A stretch of 64,000 nt of DNA from Bin5 sp009843665. Its GTDB lineage: Bacteria > Chloroflexota > Anaerolineae > Caldilineales > Caldilineaceae. Location: assembly GCA_965220285.1 (NCBI GenBank), contig OZ244818.1, forward strand, positions 62,001 to 126,000, in the 5' to 3' direction. Shown here piece after piece: positions 1-11,053 of the stretch. Each line of letters begins with the position of its first letter. The first letter of the stretch is position 1. The notes beneath the pieces are model-generated. The model saw only the letters and a program-made list of their open reading frames with translations, was not told where the DNA came from and did no database searches. Position numbers and translations under genes: made by a program.

Positions 1-93
1 CCAACCCAAACCCCCGAACCCAAGGCCGGAATCTCAGACTACGCCAGCCTGTTCGCCAAAATAGGCCAAGACGCATTCCCGCCCCATCAATAG
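1..93 (+). CDS. 3' end of an unidentified CDS (partial)
   Basis: Frame 1 is open from the left edge and encodes 30 residues ending in ISDYASLFAKIGQDAFPPHQ before a TAG at 91-93. Codons are mostly C- or G-ending, as in the real genes of the window, and composition is protein-like. The start lies outside the window and no family is recognised. After the TAG the same frame stays open with the same codon bias to 330, so the TAG may be a recent nonsense mutation rather than the native stop. Confidence 0.45.
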   Translation, partial: PTQTPEPKAGISDYASLFAKIGQDAFPPHQ

Positions 94-330
94 CTCGCGC
101 TGCTGACACGTCTCACGAATTGCCTTTCCGACATCAACAGCCAATTCAAAACCGAACTTTCCAACACCACTCTGTCGGAGGGCGAAACTGCCGCCCTCTC
201 CCACTTCCTGACCTCCTCCACGATCATCGTCATCGAGCTTTCATATCTGTTATTTTTTGTATTCAGAACATTCATTCCTTTTGCGATAGCGGTAGGGATG
301 GGGAGGGCGGCGGGTCTGTATCACACGCAG
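94..330 (+). pseudogene. possible continuation of the frame-1 gene past an in-frame TAG
   Basis: Frame 1 resumes directly after the TAG and runs 79 codons to TGA at 331-333. It has no early ATG, GC-ending codons, and a hydrophobic stretch near the end (around SYLLFFVFRTFIPFAIAV). This suggests a gene interrupted by a nonsense codon. A competing reading is a 62-codon minus-strand ORF at 87-275, whose wobble positions fall on the same bases, so codon bias cannot separate the two. No homologous family is recognised. Confidence 0.25.
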
Positions 331-803
331 TGAGGCAGTGACAAGTCCGCGTGGATTTGGCGCGGCAAAAGCGTCAGCGTGGTTCGGATTCGGGAACCTC
401 TGTCTCGTCTCTTGCCATTCAGCCATTCTTTCAACACGATAGAGCACAATTCTTGGGCTGCTTGGTTTGCTGCTGACATTGCTGGCGAGCCGTGCGGGTA
501 AGCGTCATTTTCAGGTAAAGGGACGTGCCCGAAAATGATCCAATCGGCTCAAACGTCCTTGTAGGCTCACCGATGTAAGTGGCGATTTGTTTCGCCGCCC
601 ACTTGTTTGTTCTGCAGATTGCAGGTTTTGCTAAATGCAACATCACAATCCATATCCGCCATTCAGTGTGCAGCCACCAACTTCAACCGCGTGACCGATT
701 GTGCACCCCCACAATTGGTCACATCGCTCTTTCGTCATACCGACCCCCGTCACTTGCTGAACATAATATGTCATTCCCAGTTAAGAAACGAGAAGGCAGG
801 GCG
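331..803. other. gene-poor stretch, nothing recognised
   Basis: This stretch is less GC-rich than most of the window. It holds only short overlapping ORFs on both strands, without good ribosome binding sites or family motifs. No repeat module, RNA gene or strong terminator was seen. Confidence 0.4.
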
Positions 804-1088
804 ATGAGCGACGTTGCTGCGACTGTTTTGCTTGAGCTCGGTGAATTCCTGCCTGTGATTGTAAGCATTGCGTTGCTTGTGGTTTTTCAAACGGTAAGAA
901 AAGTCACGAAGGCGTGGCTTGGTATAGATGTGTCAAATGATGGCGAAATACTGGGGCTAATTGGTCTCATTCTGGTCGTTACCTACTTAACTCTGGTGAT
1001 AGCGGGGAGGGAGGTGCCCGGACACTTTAGAGTCACGGTTAGTTCTGCAATTTTGGGGCTTGTTTTTATCGTCATTCTCAGAAAGTGA
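804..1088 (+). CDS. small integral membrane protein, unknown function
   Basis: A 94-residue ORF begins at an ATG preceded by an AGAAGGCAGG-type ribosome binding site. It has three hydrophobic segments: roughly residues 12-28 (LGEFLPVIVSIALLVVF), 48-65 (ILGLIGLILVVTYLTLVI) and 78-92 (SSAILGLVFIVILRK). An upstream in-frame ATG at 768 lacks a good site. There is no recognised domain and no operon partner. A minus-strand ORF (987-1280) overlaps its end and also encodes hydrophobic stretches, so the strand is not certain. Confidence 0.4.
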   Translation: MSDVAATVLLELGEFLPVIVSIALLVVFQTVRKVTKAWLGIDVSNDGEILGLIGLILVVTYLTLVIAGREVPGHFRVTVSSAILGLVFIVILRK

Positions 1089-1657
1089 GGACACAGAACC
1101 ACTCATCAACCTTTTATGGAGTTTTAGCGCAGTACATGCGGCCAGAACCGTGTAGCCCCCTCCCACAAGCATCCGCACCCATCCAGGAAGAAACTCCTCG
1201 TAAGCATCGACTCCCATTTGGATACCCGCCATACCAAGACTATAAACAACCACAACCTTCACCACCCCTGTTCGTCCCACGCGTTATATCTCCTCTACCG
1301 AAAAACCGTTGACGTTGAAACTGTCTATTGCCAACTAAAAGGGTTTGAAGACCTTGCATAGCTACGCCCAAAAGAAAGAGCAAGAAAGCCAGTAGTTAAG
1401 CGTTACTTCGAGAAACAGAGAAATCTCACTCTAAAGAATCTAGCCAACCGCTCCCTTGTCTTTTGAGAAGCGAGGGCAACTAACATTTACGAGATCACTT
1501 GCCGGATTTTCCTCAAGCATTTGGGTCTTGAGGTTTGCGCACTCAAGTATGTCAGTCCCCAAATTTGGGGTGGGAATCGTCAGGCGGCTCTTGGAAAGAC
1601 GCAGGGGGGGCGCCAGGCGGGACATTATCGCGGTTCCGTCAGTTGGAGGGGAGGCGA
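1089..1657. other. intergenic, nothing recognised
   Basis: Only short ORFs without support are present. GC content rises toward the composite repeat that begins near 1658. Confidence 0.35.
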
Positions 1658-1844
1658 AAGCAGGCGCAGGGCCGGCACCTTCGGGGAATTGATGGGACCG
1701 GCGCGACGTGGTTTGGCGAAACCCCTTCGATTAGGCACATGTCACCAATGTCGACACCAAGTCGATGAGGCATGTTGTAGGAGAGGGGGCGTTGCGGGGG
1801 CGGAGCCCCCGCACAAGGGAGGGCCGAATAGGCCCGACCGCCCA
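1658..1844 (+). repeat. composite dispersed repeat, copy 1 (near full length)
   Basis: This copy shares modules with 5801-5945, 21440-21466 plus 22925-23165, 27221-27345 and 50762-51045. In order it has a degenerate GGCAGGCACAAGGCC hairpin, a stretch with GATGGGACCGGCGCGACGTGG, a GTCGACACC/GTCGATGAGG stretch, the hairpin GCGGGGGC-GGA-GCCCCCGC, and the hairpin GGGCC-GAATA-GGCCC followed by GACCGCCC. It encodes nothing convincing. A GAGAG-rich purine tract follows at 1845-1881. Confidence 0.75.
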
Positions 1845-1992
1845 AGAGAGAGGAGAGAGGGGAGAGGAGAGAGGAGAGAGAAAACGCTTCACTTTCAGAA
1901 TCAAGGTCGTCATTTGGCGAGGCGTTAGCTGTCACAAAGAAGGCTCTGTGAGAGATGCTGGCTGCGGCGAGGTGTATGCGCCTTCGCCGACA

Positions 1993-2868
1993 TTAGCCTT
2001 TTACGGCGCCGGCTGTGAGGCCTGAGACGATGTAGCGTTGCATGGCGAGGTAGAAGACGACGGGCAGGACTGAGAAGACGAGCCCGGCGGCCATGTATTG
2101 TTCGACGGGGGTCTGGGCGATGGCTTTGAGGGTGGAGAGGCCGACTGATGCGGGCATGAATTCTCCGCTGCTGAGCATGATGCCGGCGTAGAGGTATTCG
2201 TTCCAGGCGAAGAAGAAGGCGACGACGGCGACTGCGGCGAGGCCGGGCGCGGACAAGGGGAGGACGATGCGCCAGAGAGCGCCCAGTTCAGTGCAGCCGT
2301 CAACGACGGAGGCGTCGAGGACTTCGTGGGGGACGTTGTCGAAGACGCCCTTGAGGATCCAGATGCAGATGGGGAGGATGAAGGCGGCGTCGATGAGGGC
2401 GAGTGACGGGATGCTGTTGAGCATGTTGAGACGGCGGTAGAGGATGTAGAGGGGGATGAGGATGAGGACTTCGGGCAGCATCTGGGTCACGAGGAGGAAG
2501 AGGCCGAAGAGGTTGCGGCCGGGCCAGCGCAGGTTGGAGAGGGCAAAGGCGCCGAGGACGGAGAGAGCCATGCAGAGGAGCATGGTCATGACGGCGATGA
2601 GGAATGAGTTGCGGAGCCACTTGGCGATAGGATGTTCGCTGAAAAGCTCGCCAAACTGATCGAAGTAGAGTTCCTGGGGCAGAAGCGGCGGCGGGAAGTG
2701 GAGGATGTACTTGCTGGGCTGGAAGGTGCTGATCATCATCCAGTAGACGGGGAAGACGATAATCAGGGAGACGACGGCCACGGTGATATAGAGCAGGGCG
2801 CTGTTTATGAGACGCCGCAAAGGGAGCCTGGGGGCTGCTGTGCGTGTGTCCTGTGCCTGGGCAACCAT
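1993..2868 (-). CDS. carbohydrate ABC transporter permease (MalG/UgpE type)
   Basis: This inner-membrane subunit of a carbohydrate-uptake-1 ABC importer has 291 residues and about six membrane segments, the first near residues 25-47. The EAA-type cytoplasmic loop that docks the ATPase is visible as VLDASVVDGCTELGALWRI. The C-terminus ends GLTAGAVKG, usual for this family. It is the last gene of a three-gene operon. Its ATG at 2866-2868 follows the stop of the MalF-like gene by one base, and an AGGAG site lies inside the end of that gene. No MalK-type ATPase lies nearby, so a shared ATPase encoded elsewhere is likely. The substrate cannot be read from sequence. Confidence 0.93.
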   Translation of the reverse strand: MVAQAQDTRTAAPRLPLRRLINSALLYITVAVVSLIIVFPVYWMMISTFQPSKYILHFPPPLLPQELYFDQFGELFSEHPIAKWLRNSFLIAVMTMLLCMALSVLGAFALSNLRWPGRNLFGLFLLVTQMLPEVLILIPLYILYRRLNMLNSIPSLALIDAAFILPICIWILKGVFDNVPHEVLDASVVDGCTELGALWRIVLPLSAPGLAAVAVVAFFFAWNEYLYAGIMLSSGEFMPASVGLSTLKAIAQTPVEQYMAAGLVFSVLPVVFYLAMQRYIVSGLTAGAVKG

Positions 2869-2869
2869 G

Positions 2870-3820
2870 TCAGGAGGACTCCTCGGCGCGGCGGACCTGC
2901 ATGAGAATGAAGACGAGGGCGACAGCCAATGAGACGACGAAGCCGGCTACGCCGAGGGCGGTGGCATAGGAGTAGTCGTAGAAGCGGAAGGCGGTATTGA
3001 AGATACGGATGACGATTGTTTCGGTTGTGCCGGAAGGGCCGCCGCCGGTCATGAGGAAGATGATGGTGAACTGTTTGAAGGAGAAGATGGCGGCGAGGAC
3101 GACCAGCAGCTCCAGAGTTGAGCCTATGCCCGGGAAGGTGATGTTCCAGAAGAGCTGCAGCCGGTTGGCGCCGTCGACGCGGGCGGACTCGTAGAGCTCC
3201 TGGGGGATCGCTTGGAGGGCGGCCAGGATAACAAGGCTGTAGAAGGGGAAGGCCTTCCAGGAGGAGATCAGCACCATCCAGCCCATGGCGAGCTCGGGTA
3301 CCTGGAGCCACTGTGGGTTTTTGGTGACGCCGGGGAGCATTCTGGCCAGGATGTTGACGACGCCGAACTGGGGGCTGAGGATCCAGATGAAGATCATGAC
3401 GACGGGCACTTCGGGGATGGCCCAGGGCATCATCAGCATGCCGCGGGCCACGGGGCGGAAGCGGAAGGGGCGGTTGAAAAGGAGCGCGGTCAGGAGGCCG
3501 ATGGTGAGAGCGACTATGATGACCAGGGAGGTGAAAAGGAGGGTGACGCGGATCACTTTCCAGAAGGCGGGGTCGGAGAACATGCGCTCGTAGTTGGCCC
3601 AGCCGACCCAGATGGTGGCGGCGCTGGAGGCCAGCTCGATGCGGGTGAAACTGCCGTAGATGCCCTGGATGATGGGGTAGACGATCAGGAGCCCTTCGTA
3701 GAGGACGATGGGGAGAACAAGTGCGAAGGGCAGGAGATAGCGCCGGCGGATGAGGCGGGGAGGCGCCTTCGTCCCTCTGGAGGGGTCCGCGAGGGCGTCT
3801 GCATCGACTGGTTGACTCAT
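2870..3820 (-). CDS. carbohydrate ABC transporter permease (MalF/UgpA type)
   Basis: This is the membrane partner of the MalG-like subunit, 316 residues long. A short cytoplasmic N-terminus precedes the first membrane segment (YLLPFALVLPIVLYEGLLIV), and several further segments follow. The EAA loop reads ELYESARVDGANRLQLFW. It sits between the binding-protein gene (gap about 150 bases holding a hairpin at 3922-3953) and the MalG-like gene. The start is MSQPVDAD at 3820. No strong Shine-Dalgarno sequence precedes it, so translation may depend on the upstream cistron. Together the pair forms the channel of a sugar or sugar-acid importer. Confidence 0.93.
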   Translation of the reverse strand: MSQPVDADALADPSRGTKAPPRLIRRRYLLPFALVLPIVLYEGLLIVYPIIQGIYGSFTRIELASSAATIWVGWANYERMFSDPAFWKVIRVTLLFTSLVIIVALTIGLLTALLFNRPFRFRPVARGMLMMPWAIPEVPVVMIFIWILSPQFGVVNILARMLPGVTKNPQWLQVPELAMGWMVLISSWKAFPFYSLVILAALQAIPQELYESARVDGANRLQLFWNITFPGIGSTLELLVVLAAIFSFKQFTIIFLMTGGGPSGTTETIVIRIFNTAFRFYDYSYATALGVAGFVVSLAVALVFILMQVRRAEESS

Positions 3821-3921
3821 TGTGAGAATGAAGTGGCTGCTTGCGAGAGGTGAATTGGGCCTGGGCGTGCAGGCGATCGGTTAGACGGTCAGAACTTGCC
3901 ACGAATATGGAAGGCGAGGGG

Positions 3922-3953
3922 GATGCGGGAGAACGGTTGCGCTCAACCGCATC
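3922..3953 (-). other. hairpin between binding-protein and permease genes
   Basis: GATGCGG (3922-3928) and CCGCATC (3947-3953) form a 7-bp stem. The loop contains a second, partly exclusive stem, GGTTG-CGCT-CAACC. It lies in the 150-base gap between the binding-protein gene and the MalF-like gene. In such operons a hairpin here can protect the upstream mRNA and keep permease levels lower than binding-protein levels. That role is inferred. Confidence 0.45.
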
Positions 3954-3971
3954 TCCTCCTCGCCAGTTGCG

Positions 3972-5309
3972 CTATGAGATGCGATCGGCCAGGTCTTCGG
4001 CCTGGACCTGTGCGATCTCCATTGCTTCCTCGACCGACTTGCCGGCGATGAGCACGTCGGCAAAGTTGGTGATGACGATTTGACCGAACTCGTTGAAATT
4101 GTAGACGAAGTCGCCGACAATATCGAATGGCGTTACGTAGTCGACGCCGAAGTAGCCGGGTTTGAGCCACTCAAGGGTGTCGAGGTACTCCTGCCTGGCG
4201 GCGGAAGGCTGGGCAAAGATCACGTCCTGGCAGCCTTCGACCATGCGGCGGTAGTTGTCGGGCTCATACATATAGGTGACGAACTCCATGGACTCTTCGA
4301 CGACCTCGGAGTCCTTGTTGATCATCATGGGGTGGATGCGTGCGATCGACTTGTTGGTCTCCCAGGGGATGGGCGCGCTACGCAGCTTGGGATAGAGATC
4401 GGGGGCGTCCTTGGTGAAGGCGCCGACAGCGGCGGAGACGTAGAGGCCCTGGGCGACGTCGCCGTTCTGGAAGAGGCGGTAGCCGGTAGGGTTGTCCGCA
4501 CCCTGGGGCATGGCGACGTCATACATCTGCTTGAACAGCTTGAGGCCCTGAATGATGGGATCGGAGGTCAGCAGGGGTGTGGTGCCTTCGGCCCAGATGC
4601 CGTCGTAGGGCATGCACCAGACTTCGAGCTGGAACCAGAAGTCGGAGGGTTCGCTGACCAGGTGGGTTGCGAAGAAGCCGTACTTCTGGTTTTCGCGATC
4701 GGTGAGGGCGGCGCTGACGTCGACCCATTCCTGGGGCGTGGTGGCGGGCGTGATATTGGCTTCTTCGTAGCGGTCCTTGTTGTAGAGGATGCCGAAGGCT
4801 ACGGTGACCATGTCGAGGCCGTAGAGGTTGCCGTCCTTGCGCAGGGCGTCGTGGGCGGAGCTGAGATCGGTGATGCTGTTGCGCACGAGTACGTCGTCCA
4901 GGGGGACGAGGAGGTCGGACTGGATGAGGCGGGGTGCGAGTTCGGGCGTGGCCATGATGATGTCGCCGTCGAGCTGGCCGGACTGGGCGCCGACGATGGT
5001 CTTGGTCGTGTACTGGTCAAAGGGGATGTTTTCGGCTACGACTTCGATTTCGGCCTGATATTCGTTGAATTCGTCGACAAAGTTATTCCAAGTATCGCCG
5101 CGATTGCCTTCTTCGAACCACCAGGAGAGGTAGCGGACACGCGTCCTCTCTGCGGGGGCGCCGGCGCCGGCGTCACCGGCGGGCTGGGCAGCGGGGGCGC
5201 AGGCTGCAAGGAGCCCAAGTCCGGCCAATGCGCTAGCGCTGCGCAGGAAGTCACGCCGGTTGAGCGTGCCGGGTTTTCTCGGTTGCGATCGCACATTTTG
5301 GTCAGCCAT
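3972..5309 (-). CDS. sugar ABC transporter substrate-binding lipoprotein (family 1)
   Basis: This is the extracytoplasmic solute receptor for the two downstream permeases, 445 residues. The N-terminus has a twin-arginine motif (NRRDFLRSASALAGLGLL) followed by the lipobox LAAC at about residues 33-36, predicting Tat export of a folded lipoprotein. The mature region fits a family 1 extracellular binding protein (RVRYLSWWFEEGNRGDTWNNF near the start). An AGAGGAGG ribosome binding site lies about 11 bases before the ATG. A strong sigma70-type promoter is predicted at 5434-5462, giving a leader of roughly 118 bases. The ligand is unknown; family membership implies a mono- or oligosaccharide or related polyol. 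Confidence 0.93.
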   Translation of the reverse strand: MADQNVRSQPRKPGTLNRRDFLRSASALAGLGLLAACAPAAQPAGDAGAGAPAERTRVRYLSWWFEEGNRGDTWNNFVDEFNEYQAEIEVVAENIPFDQYTTKTIVGAQSGQLDGDIIMATPELAPRLIQSDLLVPLDDVLVRNSITDLSSAHDALRKDGNLYGLDMVTVAFGILYNKDRYEEANITPATTPQEWVDVSAALTDRENQKYGFFATHLVSEPSDFWFQLEVWCMPYDGIWAEGTTPLLTSDPIIQGLKLFKQMYDVAMPQGADNPTGYRLFQNGDVAQGLYVSAAVGAFTKDAPDLYPKLRSAPIPWETNKSIARIHPMMINKDSEVVEESMEFVTYMYEPDNYRRMVEGCQDVIFAQPSAARQEYLDTLEWLKPGYFGVDYVTPFDIVGDFVYNFNEFGQIVITNFADVLIAGKSVEEAMEIAQVQAEDLADRIS

Positions 5310-5433
5310 TTCTGCGAGCCTCCTCTTGATTGTTACGTGGCCACTGGCTAGACAGATGTGGAGGAGAGGGGGAAGATGGCATGTAGGAAGGCCGATTTCC
5401 TACGCATTCTTCGGCCCTGCTGCTCCAGGGAAT

Positions 5434-5462
5434 AATATATATATTGAGTATGTTCGTGTCAA
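5434..5462 (-). promoter_or_regulatory. sigma70-type promoter of the sugar ABC operon
   Basis: On the minus strand TTGACA (5457-5462) is followed after exactly 17 bases by TATATT (5434-5439). This is close to consensus and lies about 118 bases upstream of the binding-protein ATG. Confidence 0.7.
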
Positions 5463-5559
5463 GCACGATCTCATGGGGTGGGTTGGGTTGAATTGGGGGG
5501 AGGGCACACGCGAGGGGTGCCTCGGCGGGATTGTTGAGTGGGATGGTGATGGCGGCGCG

Positions 5560-5745
5560 GGTTGGCGGGAAAGGGCACCCACAAGGGGTGCCCCTACGGG
5601 GGTGATGAGGGGATGGGAAGGCGGCGCGGGTTGGCAGGAGTGGGCACCCACAAGGGGTGCCCCTACGGGGGTGATGAGGGGATGGGAAGGCGGCGCGGGT
5701 TGGCAGGAGTGGGCACCCACAAGGGGTGCCCCTACGGGGATTGTT
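5560..5745. repeat. three tandem 69-bp units with GGGCACCC-ACAAG-GGGTGCCC hairpins
   Basis: Perfect 8-bp hairpins lie at 5573-5593, 5642-5662 and 5711-5731, exactly 69 bases apart. Each is followed by a CCTACGGGG tail and separated by a near-identical spacer containing GGGATGGGAAGGCGGCGCGGG. The ORFs across this region are repeat translations, not genes. Single copies of the hairpin occur at 15336, 17075, 17141, 17208 (variant) and 21380. Confidence 0.85.
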
Positions 5746-5800
5746 GAGGAGCTGGCTGTACGCAAACGGTGGAAGAGGCACCTGCTGGAATGACTGCACT

Positions 5801-5945
5801 GGGTCGACGAGGCATGTTGTTGGGGGGGGGCGTTGCGGGGGCGGAGCCCCCGCACAAGGGAGGGCCGAATAGGCCCGACCGCCCAGAACTGCAGTGGTCA
5901 GTGAAAACGGTAGCTGATGGGCTGTTGTGTCAAGAGGAGAGAGAC
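5801..5945 (+). repeat. composite dispersed repeat, copy 2 (5'-truncated)
   Basis: It starts at GGTCGACGAGGCATGTTGTTG, carries both GC hairpins (GCGGGGGC-GGA-GCCCCCGC and GGGCC-GAATA-GGCCC), then GAACTGCAGTGGTCAGTG. It continues into a tail (GATGGGCTGTTGTGTCAAGA) shared with the copy at 27221-27345. It ends just downstream of the gcvP stop codon. Confidence 0.8.
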
Positions 5946-5955
5946 CTCTTTTGCC

Positions 5956-9003
<3,048 letters not shown>

Positions 9004-9039
9004 GGTGCTCTCCTTTGGTCTCCAACCCATTCCGGGAAC

Positions 9040-9070
9040 AAAAAAACGGGCGCCTCAAAAGAGTGCCCGT
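9040..9070 (-). terminator. riboswitch expression-platform terminator upstream of gcvP
   Basis: On the minus strand, ACGGGC-ACTC and GAG-GCGCCCGT form a stem of about 10 bp with one bulge, a TTTT loop and a run of seven T (9040-9046). It lies 3' of the second glycine aptamer and before the gcvP ribosome binding site. That is the arrangement of a glycine ON switch working by antitermination. Confidence 0.85.
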
Positions 9071-9072
9071 TG

Positions 9073-9325
9073 CCTCTGTCCTTGACCTGAGAGATTGACG
9101 CACACGGTCCAGTTGTGGGGATAAGACGTGGGAGAAGTCTCCCATTCCTAACCGGCCCGATTGGCGTGCGATTGCCCCGTCGGTGGCTGCCCAAATGCTG
9201 CCGGGCCGCGCTTTCCAAAGGTGCCGTATCGCGACGATCCTTTTGCCTGAGAGTGTGACCAGGCAGGCTGGGTAATCCTGCCGGCTTGCCCCTTCGGCGC
9301 TTCAGCGGTGAAGTCTCTCTCGTCG
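9073..9325 (-). ncRNA. tandem glycine riboswitch
   Basis: Two glycine aptamers lie in series on the minus strand. Aptamer 1 (about 9234-9325) reads GAGAGACTTCACCGC, then GCGCCGAAGGGGCAA, then CTCTCAGGCAAAAGGA. Aptamer 2 (about 9073-9220) has GGAAAGCGCGGC, GCCACCGACGGGGCAA and CTCTCAGGTCAAGGACAGAG, with an enlarged variable stem between the last two. These match the conserved cores of the glycine riboswitch family, which typically bind glycine cooperatively and switch on gcv genes. Assignment rests on motif order and the downstream gcvP. Confidence 0.93.
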
Positions 9326-9365
9326 CGCGTCAGCCTGTATTCGGTTTCGTTTCCTGACGCAGGCA

Positions 9366-9394
9366 ATTGTAGCGCAGCCCTTGATATCGCGCAA
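9366..9394 (-). promoter_or_regulatory. promoter of the glycine riboswitch-gcvP transcript
   Basis: TTGCGC (9389-9394) and TACAAT (9366-9371) on the minus strand are separated by exactly 17 bases. They place the transcription start a few tens of bases before aptamer 1. Confidence 0.65.
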
Positions 9395-9425
9395 TTGTCG
9401 GAAAACGCGCCGTAGCATCTATAAT
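9395..9425 (+). promoter_or_regulatory. candidate promoter of rsmD, divergent from gcvP
   Basis: TATAAT lies at 9420-9425 with TTGTCG at 9395-9400 (19-base spacer, slightly long). It abuts the -35 box of the opposing gcvP promoter, so the two may compete. The -10 match is strong and the -35 weak. Confidence 0.45.
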
Positions 9426-9504
9426 CCTGTGGCGCGATATGCGGCTGCCTCCTGGCGGACCGGGCGGCCAAGGGAAAAGTGTGAATGTGCGGGTTTCGTG
9501 AACT

Positions 9505-10065
9505 ATGCGAGTGATATCCGGCAGCGCCAAAGGGCACAGGTTACAGTCGGTCCCAGGGGAAGGTACGCGTCCGATCACAGACCGGGCCAAGGAGGCCCTG
9601 TTTTCGATTCTGGGGAACTGGATCGAGGGGCGGTACGTGCTGGACCTTTTCGGCGGGACAGGCGCGGTGGGCATCGAGGCGCTGAGCCGGGGGGCGGAGC
9701 ACGTACAGTTTGTTGACCGGAGCCGGGCGGCGGTGCGCACGGTCCTGCAGAACCTGACTCACTGCAGGGTGGCGGAACGGGCAACGGTTACGAGGCGGGA
9801 CAGTTTCGACTTCATCGAGAGATTTGAGGGAGAGCCGTTCGACCTGGTCTACATCGCGCCACCCCAGTACCAGAAGCTGTGGGAGAAGGCGCTTTCTGCC
9901 GTCGACGCAAGTAGTGAGATGCTAGCGGACGAGAGCGTGGTGATCGTGCAGATCGACCCGAAAGAAGAGACGCCGATCGCTCTCGAAAACCTGCTTGAGT
10001 TCGATCGACGCCGTTACGGTTCGGTGTTGCTGGTCTTTTATGAAGTCGCGGAAGCCGCGGAGTAG
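9505..10065 (+). CDS. rsmD: 16S rRNA (guanine966-N2)-methyltransferase
   Basis: This SAM-dependent enzyme methylates G966 of 16S rRNA in the small subunit. The product is 186 residues, the usual length for RsmD. It opens MRVISGSAKG, then has TRPITDRAKEALFSIL (substrate-side motif), the SAM motif I VLDLFGGTGAVGIEALSRGA, and the acidic motif VQFVDRSRAA. The catalytic N6/N2-type motif reads IAPPQY instead of the common DPPY, a variant in which the aspartate is replaced. It is divergent from gcvP, and its 3' end faces the coiled-coil protein gene with a 31-base gap. Confidence 0.93.
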   Translation: MRVISGSAKGHRLQSVPGEGTRPITDRAKEALFSILGNWIEGRYVLDLFGGTGAVGIEALSRGAEHVQFVDRSRAAVRTVLQNLTHCRVAERATVTRRDSFDFIERFEGEPFDLVYIAPPQYQKLWEKALSAVDASSEMLADESVVIVQIDPKEETPIALENLLEFDRRRYGSVLLVFYEVAEAAE

Positions 10066-10096
10066 GCGGCGGAAAGCGGAATTCAACCTCTAAGAA

Positions 10097-11053
10097 TCAG
10101 TCCCCATCGGTGGTTACGACAGCAAAGTAGATGATATAGCCGGCATCGGCCTCGGGGTCGATGGTGACAGCCATGCTGCTCTGGCTGGCCATGGTGTAGC
10201 CCTGCACGTCCTCTACGGTGACGGTGTGCTCACCGGCGTTCAGTTCCTGGAAGCGGGTACCGGCGGCAGCCACATCGGTTTCAGCTGCAACGGTTCTGCC
10301 ATCCGGAGATGTAAGTGTTACGGTGGCACCGGCGATGAGGTTTTCGCCGGTGTCGAAGAGGCCGTCGGCGTTGACGTCAAGGAAGAGATAGACGAGGAGG
10401 GCATCGGGCGCGACTTCTGCGCTGAGGACGGCAGCGGGTTCGGGGTAGGGCAGTGCGGGTCGCGCTTGCTCGCTCGACTGTGAAGCGGTTGCTCTGGTGG
10501 AGGCTTGGGAAGCTGCCGATCCGGCGGCCTGGCGGTCGTTGGGGCGGGAGGCGCTTTCCGGTTGGGCGGTGGAAGTACCTGATTGCATCTGTGCCAGGGC
10601 GTCTGTCAGGGCTGCAATGAATAGATCGAAGTTGCGGCGGGTGACCTGGAGATCGTTGACGGCGCTGTCCAACTCGGTGAGCTGGATGCCCTGTTCGCTG
10701 AGCGTGCGGTCGAGGTCGGTCAGGCTGGCGTCCAGGTCGGCAAGGCTCTGCTGAAGGGCACCGACGGCGCCGGACTCCTGTTCGAGCACGATGAGACGCT
10801 CGCCGAGTGCATCGACGTTTGCGTTTACGCCTTCGAGGTCGGCGGCGACATCTGTCAGGCCGGCCTGGATGGCATTGACCCTGGAAGTGTTGGTAAAGTT
10901 GAGTGTGCCGCCGTTCCAGATTGCGAGGACCAGGAGAGTAAGAAGCAGGCCGATGATCGCGCCGCCGATGGCAGAGAGATAGGCGGTCAGCGATTCTTCG
11001 ACTTCGGGCATGCTGAATTCCAGTTCAGGCGGCTGCTTTGTCTGGAGTTCCAT
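10097..11053 (-). CDS. membrane-anchored coiled-coil protein with SdrD-B-like C-terminal domain
   Basis: A 318-residue protein of unknown role. It has a cytoplasmic N-terminus, one membrane helix (about residues 26-46), and a long coiled-coil rich in L/D/Q heptads (about 55-150). A Ser/Ala/Gln-rich linker follows. The C-terminal beta domain (about 220-315) carries the calcium-type motif DVNADGLFDTGENL followed by AGATVTLTSPDGR, as in SdrD B-like and Cna B-like repeats. The start at 11053 is chosen because GAGGAG lies about 7 bases before it; the ORF extends eight codons further without support. The architecture suggests a surface stalk projecting from the membrane. Confidence 0.75.
   Translation of the reverse strand: MELQTKQPPELEFSMPEVEESLTAYLSAIGGAIIGLLLTLLVLAIWNGGTLNFTNTSRVNAIQAGLTDVAADLEGVNANVDALGERLIVLEQESGAVGALQQSLADLDASLTDLDRTLSEQGIQLTELDSAVNDLQVTRRNFDLFIAALTDALAQMQSGTSTAQPESASRPNDRQAAGSAASQASTRATASQSSEQARPALPYPEPAAVLSAEVAPDALLVYLFLDVNADGLFDTGENLIAGATVTLTSPDGRTVAAETDVAAAGTRFQELNAGEHTVTVEDVQGYTMASQSSMAVTIDPEADAGYIIYFAVVTTDGD

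Noticed and set aside
987..1280. 97-codon minus-strand ORF with hydrophobic stretches
   Set aside because: Overlaps the better supported plus-strand membrane ORF at 804-1088; no clear ribosome site. Not excluded.
4080..5351. A 423-codon plus-strand ORF opposite the sugar-binding-protein gene
   Set aside because: Antisense shadow of a GC-rich gene; acidic low-information translation, no ribosome site, no domain. The same applies to 7657-8733, 27723-29501, 38771-39928 and 47674-49005.
5302..5855. Overlapping minus-strand ORFs of 150-165 codons and a 61-codon plus ORF
   Set aside because: They translate the 69-bp tandem hairpin units (repeating GTPCGCPLLPTRAAFPSP and similar); repeat artefacts.
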